This document shows, in pieces, positions 26,655 to 35,507 of a DNA stretch of 64,000 nt. The notes beneath the pieces were generated by a model. It worked only from the letters and a program-made list of their open reading frames with translations. It ran no database searches and had not been told where the DNA came from. Positions within the stretch are counted from its first letter, which is position 1, and the number at the start of each line of letters is the position of its first letter. Both the position numbers and the translations under genes were made by a program. The DNA comes from a bacterium (GTDB taxonomy: Bacteria > Desulfobacterota > Binatia > HRBIN30 > CADEER01), in assembly GCA_030430165.1 (NCBI GenBank), contig JAUIGL010000020.1:1-64000 (forward strand), given 5' to 3'.

Positions 26655-28396
26655 CCGGAACGGGCGGCAAGCGATCGAGCCGGCGCAAGTCGCGTCGCCG
26701 CGGCGCCGACCGACCCGCCAAAGCGAACGATCGCAACCAAGCGCGCCGCGGCGCCGACATTCTCCTCGACGTGCTGGAGAGCGAAGGCGCCGAATACATC
26801 TTCGGCAACCCGGGCACCACCGAGCTGCCGCTGATCGACGCGCTGGTCGACCGCCCCGGACTGCACTACGTGCTGGGTCTGCAGGAGGCCACGGTGGTCG
26901 CCATGGCCGATGGCTACGCGCAGGCATCAGGCAAGCCGGGCTTCGTCAACTTGCACACCGCGGGAGGGCTCGGTCACGGCCTCGGCAACCTGCTCAACGC
27001 CAACACCTCGGCGACACCGTTGGTCGTGACCGCGGGACAGCAGGACTCGCGCCATGCGATCACCGACCCCCTGCTGCAGGGCGACCTCGTCTCGATCGCC
27101 AGGCCGGCCTGCAAGTGGGCGTTCGAGCTCACCTCTCCCGATCAGATCCCGATCCTGATGCACCGCGCCTTCCAGGACTGCCTGGCGACCCCGCGCGGAC
27201 CGGTGTTCCTGTCTCTGCCGATGGACGTCATGGAGGCCACCAGCTCGGTTCGCATTCCGGTGACCTCACACGTCGACCGACGCCCGGTCGCAAGCTCGCT
27301 GCCGGAGCTCGCCACCGAGCTGACCGCCGTGGCGCCGGGCAAGGTCGCAATCATCGCCGGCGACGAGATCTCCTTCAACGAGGCGTACAAGGAGGTGGTC
27401 CACCTCGCCGAGCTGCTCGCCGCACCGGTGTTCGGCTCGTCCTGGCCGGCGCACATCCCGTACCCGACGAGCCACTACCTGTGGCAGGGCAACCTGCCCA
27501 CGCAAGCGGTCGGCATCGCCGAGAAGATGAAGGACTTCGACTGCGTCTTCGCGCTCGGCGGCAAGTCGTTCATCACCATCCTCTACTCGGAAGCCTCGGC
27601 ACTACCCGAGGGCTGCGATCTGTTCCAGCTCTCGGTCGACGGCCGCGATCTGGGCCGCACTTTTCCTTCGAAGCTCTCCGTCGTCGGCGATATCGAGCGA
27701 TCGTTGAATGAGCTCAATGCCTTGATCAGGAAGAGCATCGAGCCATGGGCCGAAGCCTACGAGACGGCGCGGGACGACGCGCGCAGCGCCTTCGAGAATC
27801 GCAAGCAAGCGTTGCACGAGCGCGCCGAGTCGCTTGCTCACCTCGAGCCGATTCACCCAATCGTCGCCGCCCGCGAGCTCGCTGCGAGCATCGGCTCGAC
27901 GCCGATCGTCGACGAGGCGATTGCCACCGCCAGCCATCTGCGCAGCTTCCTCAACAACAGCGCGCCGCGCCAATACTCCTTCCTGCGCGGCGGAGCGCTC
28001 GGCTGGGGAATGCCGGCGGCGGTCGGGTTCTCGCTCGGGCTCGGCCGGCGGCCGGTCGTTTCACTGGTCGGTGACGGCGCCGCAATGTACTCGCCGCAGG
28101 CACTGTGGACCGCGGCCAACGAAGATCTCCCGGTCACCTTCGTCGTCGTCAACAACTTCGAGTACAACGTGCTGAAGAACTTCATGCGTTCGCACCCCGA
28201 CTACTCGTCGACGCGAACCGGGCGGTTCATCGGCATGGACCTCCGCGACCCCGAGCTCGACTTCCAGGCGCTGGCCACATCGATGGGAGTACCCGCCTGC
28301 AAAGTCACCAAAGCCGCACAGATCGGCGACGCGGTAACCGGTGCCATCGCCTCACGCAAACCGAACGTCGTCGAGATCGTCATCGACACCGAGTGA
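26651..28396 (+). CDS. Thiamine-diphosphate decarboxylase, benzoylformate-decarboxylase-like
   Basis: 581 residues. N-P-G-T-T-E-L-P and the catalytic glutamate in G-L-Q-E-A-T (about 77-82) mark the Pyr domain, and G-D-G-A-A-M-Y-S, ending about 28 residues later with the asparagines V-V-N-N, is the TPP-binding motif. A 2-oxo acid decarboxylase or carboligase is expected, giving an aldehyde that the dehydrogenase at 36239 could oxidise. The first 36 residues are an unusual Arg/Lys-rich tail before the domain begins; no other start exists downstream, and GTG 26651 is coupled to the previous stop. Confidence 0.85.
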   Translation: MTGTGGKRSSRRKSRRRGADRPAKANDRNQARRGADILLDVLESEGAEYIFGNPGTTELPLIDALVDRPGLHYVLGLQEATVVAMADGYAQASGKPGFVNLHTAGGLGHGLGNLLNANTSATPLVVTAGQQDSRHAITDPLLQGDLVSIARPACKWAFELTSPDQIPILMHRAFQDCLATPRGPVFLSLPMDVMEATSSVRIPVTSHVDRRPVASSLPELATELTAVAPGKVAIIAGDEISFNEAYKEVVHLAELLAAPVFGSSWPAHIPYPTSHYLWQGNLPTQAVGIAEKMKDFDCVFALGGKSFITILYSEASALPEGCDLFQLSVDGRDLGRTFPSKLSVVGDIERSLNELNALIRKSIEPWAEAYETARDDARSAFENRKQALHERAESLAHLEPIHPIVAARELAASIGSTPIVDEAIATASHLRSFLNNSAPRQYSFLRGGALGWGMPAAVGFSLGLGRRPVVSLVGDGAAMYSPQALWTAANEDLPVTFVVVNNFEYNVLKNFMRSHPDYSSTRTGRFIGMDLRDPELDFQALATSMGVPACKVTKAAQIGDAVTGAIASRKPNVVEIVIDTE

Positions 28397-28552
28397 GCGC
28401 GGCAATTGCGCCGACGGCGCGGCCAATACCGCCCGGTCGCGCTGCAATCCTTGTCGGCGAACTGCCATCGGCGTTATAGACAGCGCTTCCGCTTCTACGG
28501 CGACAGCGCTCCCGACCGGCGAGAAAACGCCCGAGAGCCACGGAGGACGAAC

Positions 28553-29704
28553 ATGGCCGGCTGGCAAACCACTGCGGCGTTTCGCGAGGTACTCGACGGG
28601 CTGCGCGAGCTCGAGAGCTCGATCCTCACCGGACCCAACGCCCCCACCGACGAACAAGGCGTGGTCGAAGGATACAAGTTTCTCGCGACGATGTTCTCGC
28701 TGACGATGGATCTCTACACCTACGCCGATCCGGCTCGGCCGCGCTTCGTCGACATCAACACCCCATCGCGACGCGACCGCGTCTGGGGCGGCGACAACAC
28801 CGACGCCTACTATGCCTACGCGCCGCTCGATCCGAGTCGCCGCTACCGGGTGCGTGGAAACCGGGGCGACAGCGCCTACTTCTCTCTCACCGTCTACAAC
28901 GAGCCCGAGCCCGGCGCGTGGTCGAATCGAGTCGTCGGCATCGTCAACGACGACGACCTCGACATCGACGACCACGGCAACTTCGAGCTCCTGCTCGGGC
29001 CCAAGCGCGCCGCCGGCTACGACGGCCCGTTCATCCTGCTCGACTCCGGCGCGGTGTCGGCGGTGACCCGCGACTACCAGCTCGACCCCGATACCGGGCG
29101 GCGCGTCCAATGGGAGATCGAGTGCCTGGACGATCCCGGGCCTTACCGAGAGTCCGACGCGAACACCGCCCTGGCGCTGCGCAGAGCGCTGCGCTTCATG
29201 CGCGATCAATTCGAGATCGTGCCGTTCCCGGTAACCGCGCCCGCCGAACGCAGCGAGTTCGGCTCGCTGGGCCACAACTCGCCCGACGGCGTCAACGACT
29301 GCGCCGCGCCGTACCAGGTGCCCGACGCGAACTACGGCTGGTCGGCGCGCGACGCCTGCTACAGCTTCGGCTCCTATTCCCTGCGCGACGACCAGGCACT
29401 GGTGATCACCCACCGGCCGCCGCAGTGCCGCTTCTGGAACGCCAACGTGTGGAACCCGTACATGGGCGGCTACAACAGCGACGCCGAGCGAGTGTCGGTC
29501 AACAACGGCTCCGCCGTCGCCAACCGCGACGGCACGGCGACGATCGTGATCGCGCAGCGACAGCTCGCCCACCCCAACGCCATCTCCACCGTCGGCCACG
29601 AAGCCGGAATGATCGCCTTCCGCTGGTTCCACGCCGACGCCGTGCCGGAGAAACCGATCTGCAGTGTCGTCGGCGTCGACGACGCGCCGGCAACCACGAG
29701 CTGA
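28553..29704 (+). CDS. DUF1214 domain protein
   Basis: 383 residues, CGGAGGA before ATG 28553. R-V-W-G-G-D-N-T-D-A-Y-Y-A-Y-A-P-L (about 77-93) and Y-R-V-R-G-N-R-G-D-S-A-Y-F-S are typical of the DUF1214/DUF1254 beta-sandwich proteins. No signal peptide is seen, although many relatives are exported. Molecular function unknown; homologues often accompany lipid and steroid catabolism genes. It is separated by 156 bases from the decarboxylase. Confidence 0.75.
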   Translation: MAGWQTTAAFREVLDGLRELESSILTGPNAPTDEQGVVEGYKFLATMFSLTMDLYTYADPARPRFVDINTPSRRDRVWGGDNTDAYYAYAPLDPSRRYRVRGNRGDSAYFSLTVYNEPEPGAWSNRVVGIVNDDDLDIDDHGNFELLLGPKRAAGYDGPFILLDSGAVSAVTRDYQLDPDTGRRVQWEIECLDDPGPYRESDANTALALRRALRFMRDQFEIVPFPVTAPAERSEFGSLGHNSPDGVNDCAAPYQVPDANYGWSARDACYSFGSYSLRDDQALVITHRPPQCRFWNANVWNPYMGGYNSDAERVSVNNGSAVANRDGTATIVIAQRQLAHPNAISTVGHEAGMIAFRWFHADAVPEKPICSVVGVDDAPATTS

Positions 29705-29848
29705 GCGCGTCACCACGCGGGCAAATTTCGAGGAGCTGGCACAACAGATCAAAGAGAAGCTAGTGAGACAGCAGTTTCACTCATTGACCTGCACCCAACT
29801 CCCTACCCCACAGCGGCTGCAAGCCGCGCGATCTAGGAGGATCCCAGC

Positions 29849-30712
29849 ATGGCAACCCGAGTTGGCTACATCGGCCTCGGCGACATGGGCAAGGCAATGG
29901 CGAGCAATCTCGCCCCCAAGGGCTTCGATGCCCGCGTCTACGATCTCAACCCGGCACCGGTCGAGGAGCTGGCGCAGGCTGGCGCCAAACCGGCTTCGGC
30001 TTGCCGCGAAGTCGGCGAGCATGCCGAGGTGCTATCCGTCTGCGTTCCGGCCGACGCGCACGTGGCGGCGGTACTGCTCGGCGACGACGGCGCGCTCGCC
30101 GGGATGGCGGCCAGCAGCGTGATCGCGATTCACAGCACGGTTCAGCCGGAGACCGTCGAGCGCATGGCCGCGGCGGCGGCCGAGCGCGGGGTCGAGGTGA
30201 TCGACGCCTGCGTCACCGGAGGCCGCGAAGTCGCGGAGAAAGGCGAGCTCACCCTGCTGATCGGCGGAGCCGAGGCGGCGGTCGAGAAGGCGCGGCCGGT
30301 GCTCGAGGCGTACGGCACCACCCTGTTGCACGCCGGCCCGCTCGGCTCGGGCGCCAAGTTGAAGCTGGCGGTGAACCTGCTCACCTACGTGAACTGGGCG
30401 GCGGCGGCCGAGTCGTTTCGATTGGCGAAGGCCTCGGGGCTCGACACCGAGATCTTCCTGCAGGCCGTGCGCGAGAACGGCCAACTCTCGGCGATGCAGC
30501 AGCGCTTCATCGAGGGCCAGAAGCTGCCCGCCGAGATCGCCGCCACCGAAGACCTGCAGCGCTTCCTGACGATCCAGATGCACAACGCGGAAAAGGATCT
30601 CGCGCACGCCTTGCAGCTCGGACGAGCATGCGGGATCGCGCTGCCCGCCGCCGGCCTCGTCTCCCAGGACATGGCGCGCATCTACCGCGTCAACGACGAG
30701 GGACGTCGATAG
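29849..30712 (+). CDS. 3-hydroxyisobutyrate-dehydrogenase-family oxidoreductase
   Basis: 287 residues. G-Y-I-G-L-G-D-M-G at 6-14 binds NAD(P), D-A-C-V-T-G-G near 116-122 is the substrate loop, and G-S-G-A-K-L-K-L-A-V-N near 170 carries the catalytic lysine. It oxidises a beta-hydroxy acid or reduces a semialdehyde. A clear AGGAGG lies before the ATG. The natural substrate cannot be told from sequence. Confidence 0.88.
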   Translation: MATRVGYIGLGDMGKAMASNLAPKGFDARVYDLNPAPVEELAQAGAKPASACREVGEHAEVLSVCVPADAHVAAVLLGDDGALAGMAASSVIAIHSTVQPETVERMAAAAAERGVEVIDACVTGGREVAEKGELTLLIGGAEAAVEKARPVLEAYGTTLLHAGPLGSGAKLKLAVNLLTYVNWAAAAESFRLAKASGLDTEIFLQAVRENGQLSAMQQRFIEGQKLPAEIAATEDLQRFLTIQMHNAEKDLAHALQLGRACGIALPAAGLVSQDMARIYRVNDEGRR

Positions 30713-30753
30713 TCTCTACGGGCGGCGCAAACGACCGCTGATTTCGCGCGACG

Positions 30754-31401
30754 ATGCTCAAGCTGATCTACCTCGCCAAGCGCAAGCCGGGATTCACCGT
30801 CGACGACTTCGTCCGCCGCTGGCGAATGCACGGCGCCCGGGGCATCGAGCAGCCGCTGTGGCGGCATGCCCTCGGCTACGTCCAGGCCGAGCCGATCCGC
30901 CCCGCGCCGATCACCGGCTGCTCGGAAGAGCTCGACGCGATCGCCTGCTTCATGCTCGACGACGCAGCGTTCGCCCAGATGAGCGAGGAAGACCTCGCCG
31001 GCGCCGCTATCATGTTGGAGGACGAGCGAGAGACCTTCGCGGCGCCGATCACCAGCACTTCGCTGTGGGTCGACGAGCACCGTCTCGAGGGCGCGGAGCT
31101 CGGAGGGAACACCGCCTTCCTCTTCTTCACGGAGGAAGAACCGGCACGCGGGGTCGCCGAGCGGACGCGCTCGGCCACGGGCTTGCACCGGGTCACACTC
31201 AATCTCAAACGGGACGATGGCCCGCTCGGCCCAGACGCAAACACACTGCCGTACGCGGCAGTGGTCGAGCTGTCGGCGGTACGCATCGCAGACCTCGCAG
31301 CCGCAGTCGAATCGGATGGAGACCCGCTCCAATCACGCGCCGAGCTCACGGTAGTGACCCGCGAAGCCGTGCTCTGGGACCGCATGCCCCCTCGCCCCTA
31401 G
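30754..31401 (+). CDS. EthD-domain protein, two ferredoxin-like folds
   Basis: 215 residues. The N-terminal L-I-Y-L-A-K-R-K-P-G-F-T-V-D-D-F-x3-W motif is the EthD signature (dimeric alpha/beta barrel). The length of about twice one domain, with a second L-I/V-L-strand pattern after residue 110, suggests two such folds in one chain. EthD proteins accompany oxygenases and P450s; some are ring-opening or dehydrating enzymes of polyketides. Role here unknown. Confidence 0.72.
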   Translation: MLKLIYLAKRKPGFTVDDFVRRWRMHGARGIEQPLWRHALGYVQAEPIRPAPITGCSEELDAIACFMLDDAAFAQMSEEDLAGAAIMLEDERETFAAPITSTSLWVDEHRLEGAELGGNTAFLFFTEEEPARGVAERTRSATGLHRVTLNLKRDDGPLGPDANTLPYAAVVELSAVRIADLAAAVESDGDPLQSRAELTVVTREAVLWDRMPPRP

Positions 31402-31435
31402 TCGATCGGCTAGTTCGGCGGCAATCGATCGGCTA
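31402..31435. promoter_or_regulatory. Direct repeat TCGATCGGCTA ahead of a TetR gene
   Basis: TCGATCGGCTA occurs at 31402-31412 and 31425-31435, 23 bases apart (about two turns), and each copy contains the palindrome CGATCG. The second ends ten bases before the TetR ATG. It may be the autoregulatory site of that protein. Confidence 0.4.
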
Positions 31436-31445
31436 TCGTGCGGAA

Positions 31446-32006
31446 ATGAAGCGCCCCGAAGCCTCGTACAGCCCCGCCAAAACCCGCATCGTCGATGCCG
31501 CCCTGGCGCTGTTTGCCGAGCACGGTGTCGGCGGAACATCCCTGCAGATGATCGCCGATACGATCGGCGTGACAAAGGCGGCCGTCTACCACCAGTACAA
31601 TACAAAGGACGAGATCGTCCTCGCGGTTGCCCAGGTCGTACTGGCGCGTCTCGAATCGGCGGCAACCCTCGCCGAGGCCGAGCGCTCGCGGGCGCGAGCA
31701 CGCGAAGTGCTGATCGGCGCGATGGTCGATCTCGCGGTCGAGCGACGGCAGCTGGCGAGCGTGCTGCAGCGCGACCCGGTCATGCTGCGCTTCCTCCAGG
31801 AACACGAACCGTTTCGGCAGGTAATGGCGCGCGTCAACCGACTGCTGATGGGCGGCGCGTCCGGCGCTCCGGCGCGCGTGCGGGCGGCGATTCTCGCAGC
31901 GGCGATCGCCGGTGCCGTCGTTCACCCGCTGGCTCTCGACCTCGACGACGAGAGCCTGCGCCGAGAGCTCCTGAAACAAGTCAGGAAGCTATTCCCGAAC
32001 CGCTAG
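31446..32006 (+). CDS. TetR-family regulator
   Basis: 186 residues. The N-terminal helix-turn-helix is canonical (A-L-A-L-F-A-E-H-G-V then T-K-A-A-V-Y-H-Q-Y-N-T-K-D-E-I at about 40-54). The ligand domain is typical in size. Gene order suggests control of the flanking EthD and reductase genes, and it is one of two local candidates for binding the ATTCTC-N7-GAGAAT dyads. Confidence 0.88.
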   Translation: MKRPEASYSPAKTRIVDAALALFAEHGVGGTSLQMIADTIGVTKAAVYHQYNTKDEIVLAVAQVVLARLESAATLAEAERSRARAREVLIGAMVDLAVERRQLASVLQRDPVMLRFLQEHEPFRQVMARVNRLLMGGASGAPARVRAAILAAAIAGAVVHPLALDLDDESLRRELLKQVRKLFPNR

Positions 32007-32027
32007 CAGCTCGAAGAGAGGAGCTCG

Positions 32028-33074
32028 ATGACACTCCGAATCGTACAATGGACCACCGGGAACGTCGGCCGCCAGTCGGCGATCGCCATCGCCGAAAACC
32101 CAGAGCTCGAGCTGGTGGGATGCTATGCGTGGTCCGAGGACAAGCTCGGGCGCGACGTCGGCGAGCTGTGCGGCGTCGACTCGCTCGGCGTGCGCGCCAC
32201 CAATGACGTCGATGCCCTGCTCGCGCTGCGTCCGGACTGCGTCGTCTACAATCCGATGTGGCCTTCGACCGACGAGCTGGCGCGGATCCTCGCCTCCGCA
32301 ACCAACGTCGTGACCACGGCGGCATTCATCAACGGCCGCCGGCTCGGCGCCGACCGCGAGCGACTCGTCGAGGCGTGCGAGCGCGGCGGCGCGACGCTCT
32401 TCGGTACCGGAGTGAGCCCGGGCTTCGTCGAGCTGCTCGGCATCGTGCTCGCCGGAATCAGCGACCGCGTCGACAAGGTGATCGTCAGCGAAGCCGCGCA
32501 CACGATGGGATACGACTCACCGGAGACGGAGAAGCCGGCAGGGTTCGGCCGTCCGATCGACGATCCGAATCTGCAGGCGATGACGGCGGAAGGCACCGCG
32601 GTGTTCGGCGAGGCCGTGGAGATGGTGGCGCATGCCCTCGGCGTCGAGCTCGACGACATCGTCTGCGAGGCCGAGTACGCCAAGACCTCGACCGACATCG
32701 ACCTCGGCTCGTGGCAGATCGCCGCCGGTTGCGTCGCCGGCGTCGCCGCCAGCTGGCAGGGCCGAGTCAGAGGTCGCACGGTGATCGAGCTCAACGTTCG
32801 CTGGAAGAAGGCGCCGGTGCTCGAGCCCGACTGGCAGATCGAAGACGGCTGGGTGATCGAGGTACAGGGCCGCCCGACCGTGCGCACCAGAGTCGACTTC
32901 CTGCCGCCGCCGGACTTCGAAGCGGAAACCCTCGAGGACTTCATGGTGCTCGGCCACATCATGACGGCGATGCCCGCGGTCAACGCGATACCCGCCGTGG
33001 TCGCAGCAGCGCCGGGAATCGCCACCTACGCCGACCTGCGGCTGCCGCTGCCACGCGGGTGGATGCGCCCGTAA
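32028..33074 (+). CDS. Dihydrodipicolinate-reductase-like NAD(P)-binding protein
   Basis: 348 residues. The N-terminus I-V-Q-W-T-T-G-N-V-G-R-Q-S at 5-17 is a Rossmann nucleotide-binding loop of the type shared by DapB and 2,4-diaminopentanoate dehydrogenase, and G-T-G-V-S-P-G-F is near 126. AGAGGAG precedes the ATG. These DapB-like proteins are abundant near steroid and lipid catabolism genes in mycobacteria, where their reaction is not settled. No lysine-biosynthesis context. Confidence 0.75.
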   Translation: MTLRIVQWTTGNVGRQSAIAIAENPELELVGCYAWSEDKLGRDVGELCGVDSLGVRATNDVDALLALRPDCVVYNPMWPSTDELARILASATNVVTTAAFINGRRLGADRERLVEACERGGATLFGTGVSPGFVELLGIVLAGISDRVDKVIVSEAAHTMGYDSPETEKPAGFGRPIDDPNLQAMTAEGTAVFGEAVEMVAHALGVELDDIVCEAEYAKTSTDIDLGSWQIAAGCVAGVAASWQGRVRGRTVIELNVRWKKAPVLEPDWQIEDGWVIEVQGRPTVRTRVDFLPPPDFEAETLEDFMVLGHIMTAMPAVNAIPAVVAAAPGIATYADLRLPLPRGWMRP

Positions 33075-33102
33075 GCGCGCCTGCCGGCGACGCGCGCGAT
33101 AC

Positions 33103-33166
33103 GTTTGACAGCAGACTCGAGTATCAAACACCATCCACGCCCATCGTCGACCCTTTCCTGGTCGAC
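33103..33166. promoter_or_regulatory. Two inverted repeats ahead of an enoyl-CoA hydratase gene
   Basis: GTTTGA-N15-TCAAAC at 33103-33129 and a perfect GTCGACC-N7-GGTCGAC at 33146-33166. The second has the same 7-base spacer as the ATTCTC dyads but an unrelated sequence; it could be an operator or form an RNA hairpin 160 bases before the start codon. The 253-base region 33075-33327 holds no gene. Confidence 0.4.
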
Positions 33167-33327
33167 CAGTGCGCATTGCGGAGGCATTTCGAGGTGACGA
33201 ACATCGACTACGATCAGAAGGCGCCGAGAATCGGCGCGGGTCCGAATTGGACCTCGCGAAGATTGCGCGATCGGGCTCGGCGCGGCTGCAGCCGAACGGA
33301 AGAATCGAAGCCCCCGCGGAGCCGGCG

Positions 33328-34158
33328 ATGAGCGATTCCGTGGTTCTCGTCGACGACCCCGCACCGCAGGTGCGGCGCGTCACCCTGAATCGCCCCGAGA
33401 AGAGAAACGCGCTCGACCACGCTCTGCGCGGCGGCATCATCCGCGCGCTGGAGGAGGCCGATCGCGACCCGGAGGTCCGCGTCTCGATCGTCCGCGGCGC
33501 CGGCAGCAGCTTCTCCGCCGGCTACGACCTGAGCGGCAGCCCCGACCAGGAAGAGCCGTGGTTCACCGCCGGCGGCGAGGGACACTGGCCGCGCCACGTG
33601 ACCCAGGGTTGGCTTTCGATCTGGGACCTCGCAAAGCCGGTGATCGCGCAGGTACACGGCTACTGCCTGGCCGGAGGCAGCGAGCTCGCCACCTGCTGCG
33701 ACCTCGTCTACATGGCCGAGGACGCGCAGATGGGGTACCCCGCGGTTCGTTTCGGTGTTCCCGACAATCACTTCCATCCCTGGTTCCTCGGCATGCGCAA
33801 GGCGATGGAAATGATGCTCACCGGCGACTCGATCGACGGGCGCGAGGCAGTCGCCCGCGGCTGGGCGAACGAGGCCTACCCGGCGCAGGAGCTCGAGCAG
33901 CGGGTGCTCGAGAAGGCGCAGAGAATCGCCGCGATGCCCGACGATCTCGTCCAGCTCAACAAGCGCGTGGTGCACCGGCAGATGGAGATCATGGGGCTCC
34001 GCACCGGTATCCGCGCCGGCTCGGAGCTCTGCTCACTCGGAATCCACACCGATTCGGTTCGCAAGTTCGTCGCCTCGGTGGGCGAGAAGGGCGTCGCCAA
34101 AGCATCGCGGGAGCGAGACGAGCCGTTCGGCGACTACCGCACCAAGAAGAAAACGTAG
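33328..34158 (+). CDS. Enoyl-CoA hydratase/isomerase family protein
   Basis: 276 residues from ATG 33328; the longer frame from 33169 crosses the inverted repeat and is unlikely. R-P-E-K-R-N-A-L at 22-29, the oxyanion-hole segment F-S-A-G-Y-D-L, and H-G-Y-C-L-A-G-G-S-E-L-A near 110-121 define the crotonase fold. The substrate loop (G-V-P-D-N-H-F-H-P-W) differs from standard hydratases, so a side activity such as dehalogenase, hydrolase or isomerase is possible. Likely beta-oxidation role in the island. Confidence 0.85.
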   Translation: MSDSVVLVDDPAPQVRRVTLNRPEKRNALDHALRGGIIRALEEADRDPEVRVSIVRGAGSSFSAGYDLSGSPDQEEPWFTAGGEGHWPRHVTQGWLSIWDLAKPVIAQVHGYCLAGGSELATCCDLVYMAEDAQMGYPAVRFGVPDNHFHPWFLGMRKAMEMMLTGDSIDGREAVARGWANEAYPAQELEQRVLEKAQRIAAMPDDLVQLNKRVVHRQMEIMGLRTGIRAGSELCSLGIHTDSVRKFVASVGEKGVAKASRERDEPFGDYRTKKKT

Positions 34159-34207
34159 GTCAGGCCGGCGCGACGCCGCCCGACGTTGAAGGGGGCGGGA
34201 ATCGGGT

Positions 34208-34234
34208 CGGATCGCGAACGGAACGTCCGATCCG
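34208..34234. terminator. Stem-loop between convergent genes
   Basis: CGGATCG-N13-CGATCCG, flanked by CGGG and CCCG that could extend the stem. It lies in the 88-base gap between the convergent hydratase and thiolase genes. There is no T run, so a bidirectional terminator is only possible. Confidence 0.35.
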
Positions 34235-34246
34235 CGCCCGATCGCG

Positions 34247-35419
34247 TCACAGTGTCTCGATCACCATCGCCATACCCATACCGCCGCCCGCGCACATCGA
34301 GACGCAGCCGAGCTTGGCGCCGCGACGCCGCAGCTCGTACACCATGGTGACGACCATGCGCGCTCCGGTGGCGGCGATCGGGTGGCCGAGGCTGCAGCCG
34401 CTGCCGTTGACGTTGCAGATCTCCTGGTCGATGCCGAGCGCCCGCGTGGCGGCGACGGGAACGGCGCAGAAGGCCTCGTTGATTTCGAAGAGGTCGACGT
34501 CCTTCTGCTCGACCCCGGCGCGCTGCAGCGCCTTGGGGATGGCGTCGATCGGCGACATCCCGGTGCGCCGCGGAGCAACCCCCACCGCCGCCCACGAACG
34601 AATCGCCGCCAAGGGCGCGAGTCCGTTGGCGGCCGCGTAGTCGGCGTCGGCGAGCATCACCGCCGCGGCGGCGTCGTTGATTCCCGCCGCATTGCCCGCG
34701 GTGACGGTGAAGCCTTCGATCTCGGGGTGCAGCGCCTTGAGCTCGGCCATGCCTTCCAGCGTCAGGCCGCGCCGCGGATGCTCGTCGGTGTCGAACAGGG
34801 TCGTCTCGCCTCCGGGACCCGCGACCTCGACCGGCACGATCTGCGCCTCGAAGGCGCCGCCGTCGATGCTCTCGATGGCGCGGCCGTGACTGTAGACTGC
34901 CCACTGGTCGACGTCGCTGCGCGACAAGCCCGCCTCGACGGCGGTGTTGTGGCCAACGGTGATCGACATATCGAACGCCGGAGCGTCCGGAGTCTCCGGA
35001 TGCGAAGCCGGCATCCACATCTGCGGCGGCTCGCCCGGAGCGGGCGACTTCTGCTGCATCGGCATCGTGCTCAGGCTCTCGGTGCCGCCGGCGAGGACGA
35101 GGCGATCCATCCCGGCGGCGATCGACCCGGCCGCAGTGGCGATCGCGCCGAGGCCGGCCGCGCAGTGGCGATTGGTCGCCATTCCCGGCACGTTGTCGAG
35201 CCCGAGCTGCACCGCGGTGTGACGAGCGATCACGCCTCCGCCCTGCAGGCTTTCGGCGATGACGATGTCGTCGATCTCGCTCGGCTCGATCTTGGTGCGG
35301 TCGAGGGTGGCGCGGACGACCACCTGGGCCAGCTCGAACGCGTCCTTGCTCACCAGCGAGCCCTTGCGCGCGCGACCGATCGGCGTTCGCACGGCTTCGA
35401 CGATCACGGGATTCTTCAT
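34247..35419 (-). CDS. Acetyl-CoA acetyltransferase / 3-ketoacyl-CoA thiolase
   Basis: 390 residues. C86 in N-R-H-C-A-A-G-L is the nucleophile; G-H-P-I-A-A-T-G and C-A-G-G-G-M-G at the end carry the catalytic histidine and second cysteine. A full FadA-type thiolase, unlike the two SCP-x types at 14568 and 16988. It releases acetyl-CoA or propionyl-CoA at the end of a beta-oxidation turn. ATG 35419 fits the family start. Confidence 0.93.
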   Translation of the reverse strand: MKNPVIVEAVRTPIGRARKGSLVSKDAFELAQVVVRATLDRTKIEPSEIDDIVIAESLQGGGVIARHTAVQLGLDNVPGMATNRHCAAGLGAIATAAGSIAAGMDRLVLAGGTESLSTMPMQQKSPAPGEPPQMWMPASHPETPDAPAFDMSITVGHNTAVEAGLSRSDVDQWAVYSHGRAIESIDGGAFEAQIVPVEVAGPGGETTLFDTDEHPRRGLTLEGMAELKALHPEIEGFTVTAGNAAGINDAAAAVMLADADYAAANGLAPLAAIRSWAAVGVAPRRTGMSPIDAIPKALQRAGVEQKDVDLFEINEAFCAVPVAATRALGIDQEICNVNGSGCSLGHPIAATGARMVVTMVYELRRRGAKLGCVSMCAGGGMGMAMVIETL

Positions 35420-35507
35420 CGGTGTTGCTCCTCGCGGTGAGCCGGCCGTCGCACGACCGGCGGACAATCGAAAGGCCGCCTCGGCTCGGGCCGGGCGGGC
35501 GGCGGTG

